Below, one piece after another: positions 59,740 to 64,000 of a stretch of DNA of 64,000 nucleotides. The stretch is from Amblyomma americanum (lineage: Eukaryota > Arthropoda > Arachnida > Ixodida > Ixodidae): the NCBI RefSeq assembly GCF_052857255.1, contig NC_135498.1, forward strand, positions 162,092,124-162,156,123, written 5' to 3'. The translations under genes and the position numbers were made by a program. Position 1 is the first letter of the stretch; every line of letters begins with the position of its first letter. Under the pieces are notes generated by a model that ran no database searches, was not told where the DNA came from, and saw only the letters and a program-made list of their open reading frames with translations.

Positions 59740-60785
59740 GAACGGCTCTGAGAGGTGTTAGGGATTGCGCATGAATTGCTGGGGCCAGGGCACCTGGATG
59801 AACGTAAAACACTGCAGGGAAACACGTGTTCCTTCTACTGGCCAAGCATAACGAGAGTTGTGAAGCAGTACTGCCGTACATGCCATTCGTGCCAGGTGAA
59901 GACCCCTGCACGCACGTTCGATCGAGTGCCGATCACGCCCGTTTCCAGACCAGACAGCACGTTTCAAGTTGTCAACGTCAATTGCATGGGACCAATTGAA
60001 CCACCATCCACGCGCGGGCGCCGTTACGAGCTGTGCGTTGTCAATGTCAACACTCGGTGGCCCAAGGTAGTGTGCTTGATCGCGCTGAAAGCGAAGGCAA
60101 AGTGCGAGGCCGTGCTGCAGATATTTGCACCCCTGGGTATACCTGAAACGCTGTGCTGTGATCAGCGCAAAAACTTCACGGCTCAGTTAACTAGGTAGCT
60201 TCTCCACGTCCGACCACCCACAATCTAACGGACTGATCGAGTGGTGGAACGGAAGTTTCAAATTCATGCTATTCCATATTGTTGAGGAGCACGGCAGAGA
60301 GTGGGATACATTTGTCCCGTTCCTTCTATGGGCATACAGATTGATGCCTAACGAAACGACGGGGCGCTCTCCGTTCGAGCTAATGTATGGAAGGGTGCCA
60401 GTGGGGCCGCTCTCCATGTTGCAAACACTTGGAGCGGAGACTGGTTCGTCCACTACTCTTTAACAGTTGCAGCCGAGGAATACCTTTTGGGGCTACGGAA
60501 GAAGTCAGCTGAGGCAAATGCTAGAACCGAAGGCGACTGTATCAAGGCACAGAGAACGTACGCCAGTCGCTACAATCTCCGTGCCACAGATAAACACTTT
60601 GCTGAAGGAGACGAAGTGTCGTGGCTCGAGAAGGACGGTCAAGGCAAATTGATGAGGAAGTGGATAGGATCGGCCAGAATTATACAAAAGCTGTGGCCTT
60701 ATAGTTACATGATCGATTTGAAAGGTGGAACAAGTCGATCTGTGCACGCAAAACAAACTCCGTGCGTATCATGCGCGCGTTAGCG
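59740..60785 (+). pseudogene. Integrase and C-terminal domain of the outer element
   Basis: The zinc-binding N-terminus (AHELLGPGHLDERK, then CRTCHSC) is followed by FQVVNVNCMGPIEPP, where the first catalytic Asp of VVNVDC reads Asn. Then come LCCDQRKNF with the second Asp kept, and LIEWWNGSF with the Glu kept (about 60235). FLLWAYRLMPNETTGRSPFELMYGR follows at 60319..60395. A C-terminal chromatin-facing part ends near 60785. Frameshifts at about 60195 and 60465 and the Asp-to-Asn change show it is dead. Confidence 0.8.
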
Positions 60786-60979
60786 TCGTAGGGACAGTTT
60801 TCGAGAAGGACAGGGACTTCAGGGACGTTCCTACATTTCCAGTGCCGTCTGGTGAAGGCAACAACGTGTCGGCCGAAGCTTTAGACCACCTCATTCCGTC
60901 GCAATGCAGAGAGCTGACAGCACGGCTCACCAGAAACGGACAAGTATTTGATAGTAAGCCGGGCGAGTGCAGTGCCGAA

Positions 60980-61695
60980 TATGGCTGAAAGCAGGAGCTG
61001 AGGTGGTAGCTGGACACGTTTGCAATGTACAAATTGTTTTTCGGAAGGAGGTAAAAAGGCAAGTCGGAGAACTGCGAGAGTGGGGACTGATATTCCTGGT
61101 AGATAGCGCCCCCGCCCATCTCGTGGTATGCGCGGCTAAGAAGGACGGTGGCATAAGGCGCTGCTACGACTACCGTAGGTTCAAGAGTATTACGAAACCG
61201 GTCGCATTCCGCATGAACATACCATCGGAGCTTTTATTTCAGGTGGCAAAGGCGCGCTACACCACTCTTGTTGACATGCTGAGGGGATATTAGCAGATAC
61301 CATTAGATAAGAAGCTCCAGCGCTTACTGCGTAAGTAACGGCGGTCGGGCAATACGCATAAATCGTAATGCCTTTTGGGCTCCTGAATGCCAGCTCCACG
61401 TTCCGGTAAATTATTAAGGAGGTGTTAGCGCCACACAGAGAGTATTCTTGCGCTTACATCGATGATCTGGTCATTTTCTCCGAGACGTGGGACGAGCATC
61501 TGAGGCTCATCGACAACGTCCTCAAATCCGTAGCGGCTGAGGAATTGACAGTAAATGCAACAAAGTGCGTTTCGCGAGAAGTGAGGTAGAGTTCCTCGGT
61601 CATATAGTGTGGTCGTGTAAGCATAGTGTCAATCCGACAAAGATACGCGCTATTGAGGAGATTTCCCGCCCCAAACGAAGTGGCAGCTAAGAAGA
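60980..61695 (+). pseudogene. Reverse transcriptase of the outer element, interrupted
   Basis: It reads VVCAAKKDGGIRRCYDYRRF (61125..61185), LVDMLRGY followed by a stop where W is usual (61293), MPFGLLNAS, and CAYIDDLVIFSETWDEHL (61445..61500), then FLGHI and KIRAIEEISRPK near 61660. The YIDD box is present. The sequence ends at 61695 in the middle of the domain, where the inner LTR begins. RNase H is therefore missing. Confidence 0.8.
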
Positions 61696-61855
61696 TGTAG
61701 CGCCCCTCGCGCCGCGCTCGGCTCGCTGGCCATGGCACGCGGCTTAGTACAAGAAAAACGAAGTTAGGCTAGGCCGCCGCAGCGCGAGCAGAGCAAATAA
61801 ACAGTTCAAACCTCAACGCTATTGGAGCTGGTTCTTCCTCGCCTTAGCTCCGACA
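61696..61855 (+). mobile_element. 5' LTR of the inner gypsy-like element
   Basis: This 160-bp stretch begins TGTAGCGCC and ends CTCCGACA, with AATAAA at about 61795. A primer-binding-like TGGCGACCC follows at 61860. TG...CA ends and the primer site support an LTR. Its partner lies outside the window. Confidence 0.6.
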
Positions 61856-61859
61856 GATT

Positions 61860-63950
61860 TGGCGACCCGGCTTCGAACACGCAGCCAAATCATCCTACAT
61901 GAATTCCCCTGGTTCTTCCCGTCCAGAACGCTCAGCCTCTCGGTATTTCGGTGGCCGCGTTCCAGCCAGTCAGCATTCCTCCATTTTGGCCCAATAGCCC
62001 CCGCGCCTGGCTCCTGCAGGTTGATGCGCATTTCCAGCTGCGACGTATCACCAGCTAGCAGACCAAGTTCCTCCACCTCGTGTCGTCATCGCCTCCTGAC
62101 GTCGCTAAGGACTTAGTGAACGTCATCAGCTCGCCGGAATTGGCTCGATCCTTCGTTGAAGGCGGCTATCTTCGACCGCAAGTCAGCGTCCGCGCGCTGC
62201 AAACTCCAGCAGCTCCTCAGCGCTGCAGAGCTTGGTCACAGCCGCCCTTCGTAGCTCCTCCGTCGCATGCGCCAGCTTCTAGAAGACTCCGCTGCTCACC
62301 ACAACCCATTTATGCGTGAGTTTTTCCTTTAGCGCCTTCCCCAACACATGGTTCCTATCCTCGCAGCTGCGGGTGATGTTTCATTAGACAAGCTCGTTGA
62401 ACTCACTGACCGTGTTGCGGACTACTCACGACTCGTCAACGTCAGCTCTGCGACCAGTCTGCCTCCAACTACGGCCGTAGACTTCCAGCTTTTCAGCATC
62501 GAATGTCGACTTGATGCTCTTGCCGGGCGGCTCGATGTCCTCGCGCCTTTGCCGCGACGTTCTCCGCCGAGGTTCAGGCCACGCCGCCGCTCCCCGGCAC
62601 CTTCGTGCTCCCTGGAATATCAACCATCTGACGCGTGGCCAGCCAACTCGCTCTCGGCTGTCTGCTGGTGCCACCGTATTTTCGACAGCTCTGCCCGCAA
62701 GTGCACACACCCGTGCTCCTGGTTGGGAAACGCTGCTACCGGCCACTGACGGCGGCAATTGGTGCTGGTGGACGGACATGCCGCCCCTTTTATGTCTCGG
62801 ACATGATTACTGACACTCGTTCACTGGTAGACACGGGAGCACAAGTGAGCGTCATAGCCGCCTCTTGGGCAGAACGCCGTCGCAACGAACAGACCTCACC
62901 ACTCCAAGCGATCAACTCCCCATTCGCACGTATTGCCAACGGTCCCTGACGCTCAACGTGGGATTGCGCCGCACGTTTCGCTGGATCTTCATTATCGCTG
63001 ACGTCGCGCAAGCTGTTCTCGGCGAGGACTTTGTCAGTTTCTTCAACCTAGCCGTCGACATACAAGCTCATCACCTCATAGATCTCAGCAGGCACCTCTT
63101 CGTCAACGGCGTCTCTCCACCACTGAGGCGACGGGGCTTCGCGCTCTCGTCCCTGTTGCGCCGTATGCGAGAGTTCTGTCTGATTTTCCCAACCTCACAA
63201 AACCGCATACCAGAGAGTCACGGGTGAAGCACTCGATCACTCACCAGATCGTGACTTCGGGGCCTCCGGTGTTTGTTCGCCCTCGTCGTTTTTCGGGAGA
63301 ACAACTCGCTATCGCTCGCAGTGAGCTCCAACACATGCTTGAACTCAGCATAGTACGCCTTCTTCCAGCAACTGGGCATCGTCACTTAACATGGTGCCAA
63401 AGAAAGATCCAGGCGACTGAAGACCATGCGGAGATTACCAAGCCCGCAACGCTAATACTTTACCAGACCGCTATCCGCTTCCTCACATACAGGACTTCAC
63501 ATCAAATCTGGCTGGGTACACGGTGTTCTCTAAAACTGACTTAATGAAGGCTTATCATCAAATTCCTGTGGAGCCCACTGATATTCTGAAGACGGCCATT
63601 ACCAACCGTTCGGCCTCTTTGAGTACGTGCGGATGCCTTTTGGCTTGCCCAACGCCGCACAGATTTCAGCGAGCTATCAACGAGGTTATGCCAGGCCTCG
63701 ACTTTGTGTTCGCTTACACCGATGATCTCCTCGTAGCAAGTTCATCCGGTTCCTGGCATGAAGCTCATCTGCGCGCCCTCTTCCACCGACTGGATGAATA
63801 TGGGCCCGTCATCAACCCGAACAAGTTCCTCTTGGGCGCAGCTACAATAGAGTTCCTCGGCAACATTGTCACTCCACAAGGCATTCGGCCTCCCGACAAA
63901 AGTATGGTGGGGCACCCAGAAAAGGAATGTAAACCAATAGGCCCCTGCCT
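61860..63950 (+). pseudogene. Inner gypsy-like element: gag, protease, reverse transcriptase
   Basis: The gag region (61860..62750) is split across frames (LPPDVAKDLVNVISSPEL at about 62090..62145). A protease DTGAQVSVIAASW lies near 62830. The RT reads KHSITHQIVTSGPPVFVRPRR from 63224, then [19 protein letters not shown] from 63526, FQRAINEV, and [12 protein letters not shown] (63712..63747) with a YTDD box. [14 protein letters not shown] follows near 63855. After 63900 the similarity fades. Stops and frameshifts occur in each domain. Integrase and the 3' LTR, if present, lie beyond base 64000. Confidence 0.75.
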
Positions 63951-64000
63951 GTGCCACTTAAGTATAACAGGCTTAATCCAATCGTAATATTAATGAAAAG

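Larger units (their letters stand above)
56908..61695 (+). mobile_element. Ty3/gypsy-like LTR retrotransposon with integrase upstream of RT
   Basis: Left to right: a probable LTR, primer binding site, gag, aspartic protease, spacer, integrase, a further C-terminal segment, then reverse transcriptase. The RT stops at 61695 where a second element begins. Every protein has stops or frameshifts. The order is unlike ordinary Ty3/gypsy (RT before integrase) and recalls the Gmr1-type elements described from deuterostomes. No 3' LTR is in the window. Confidence 0.8.

Overview
The window looks like nuclear DNA of a hard (ixodid) tick. It is AT-rich, gene-poor and packed with decayed retroelements. Several tRNA-derived SINEs have the layout known from ixodid ticks (Ruka-type), and non-LTR and Ty3/gypsy-like fragments resemble families common in tick genomes. 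No bacterial or viral gene organisation is visible. Species and family names could not be checked by a database search.

Two host genes can be supported, and both run off the window. On the minus strand at the left edge lies a THAP-domain gene. Exon 1 (3790..4065) carries the THAP zinc finger. Exons 2 (2127..2232) and 3 (starting 2022) follow in matching phase, and a conserved downstream exon (749..1109) follows them; the rest lies left of base 1. On the plus strand at the right is a fatty-acid amide hydrolase 2-like gene. Exon 1 (47835..48023) encodes an N-terminal membrane anchor. Exon 2 (55432..55645) encodes the start of the amidase domain, including the catalytic lysine. The 7.4 kb intron between them is full of SINEs, and later exons lie beyond base 64000.

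The rest is mostly mobile DNA. 4.3-7.3 kb: an RTE-like LINE tail, a tetranucleotide satellite, and two SINEs, one with a perfect 19-bp target-site duplication. 10.7-11.7 kb: a palindrome and a LINE RNase H fragment. 15.2-17.7 kb (minus): a 5'-truncated LINE with an intact YADD box. 20-23.4 kb: a 59-codon cysteine-rich ORF, SINEs, a palindrome and two long (TA)n tracts. 26 kb: a 52-54 bp minisatellite. 27.5-29.4 kb and 44.7-47.0 kb (minus): two LINE copies that keep ORF1 and the 3' tail but lack reverse transcriptase. 31-32 kb: a gag remnant. 32.9-34.6 kb (minus) and 40.5-40.9 kb (plus): 3' ends of the same LINE family. 36.1-36.9 kb: an RTE-like pol end.

The right end, 56.9-64 kb, is a nest of two LTR retrotransposons. 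The outer one has gag, protease, then integrase upstream of reverse transcriptase: Ty3/gypsy-like protein sequences in a Ty1/copia-like domain order. Its reverse transcriptase is cut at base 61696 by a second gypsy-like element with a 160-bp LTR, whose pol continues past the window. All element proteins are broken by stops and frameshifts. No convincing new cellular system was found; the most notable item is the integrase-before-reverse-transcriptase element.
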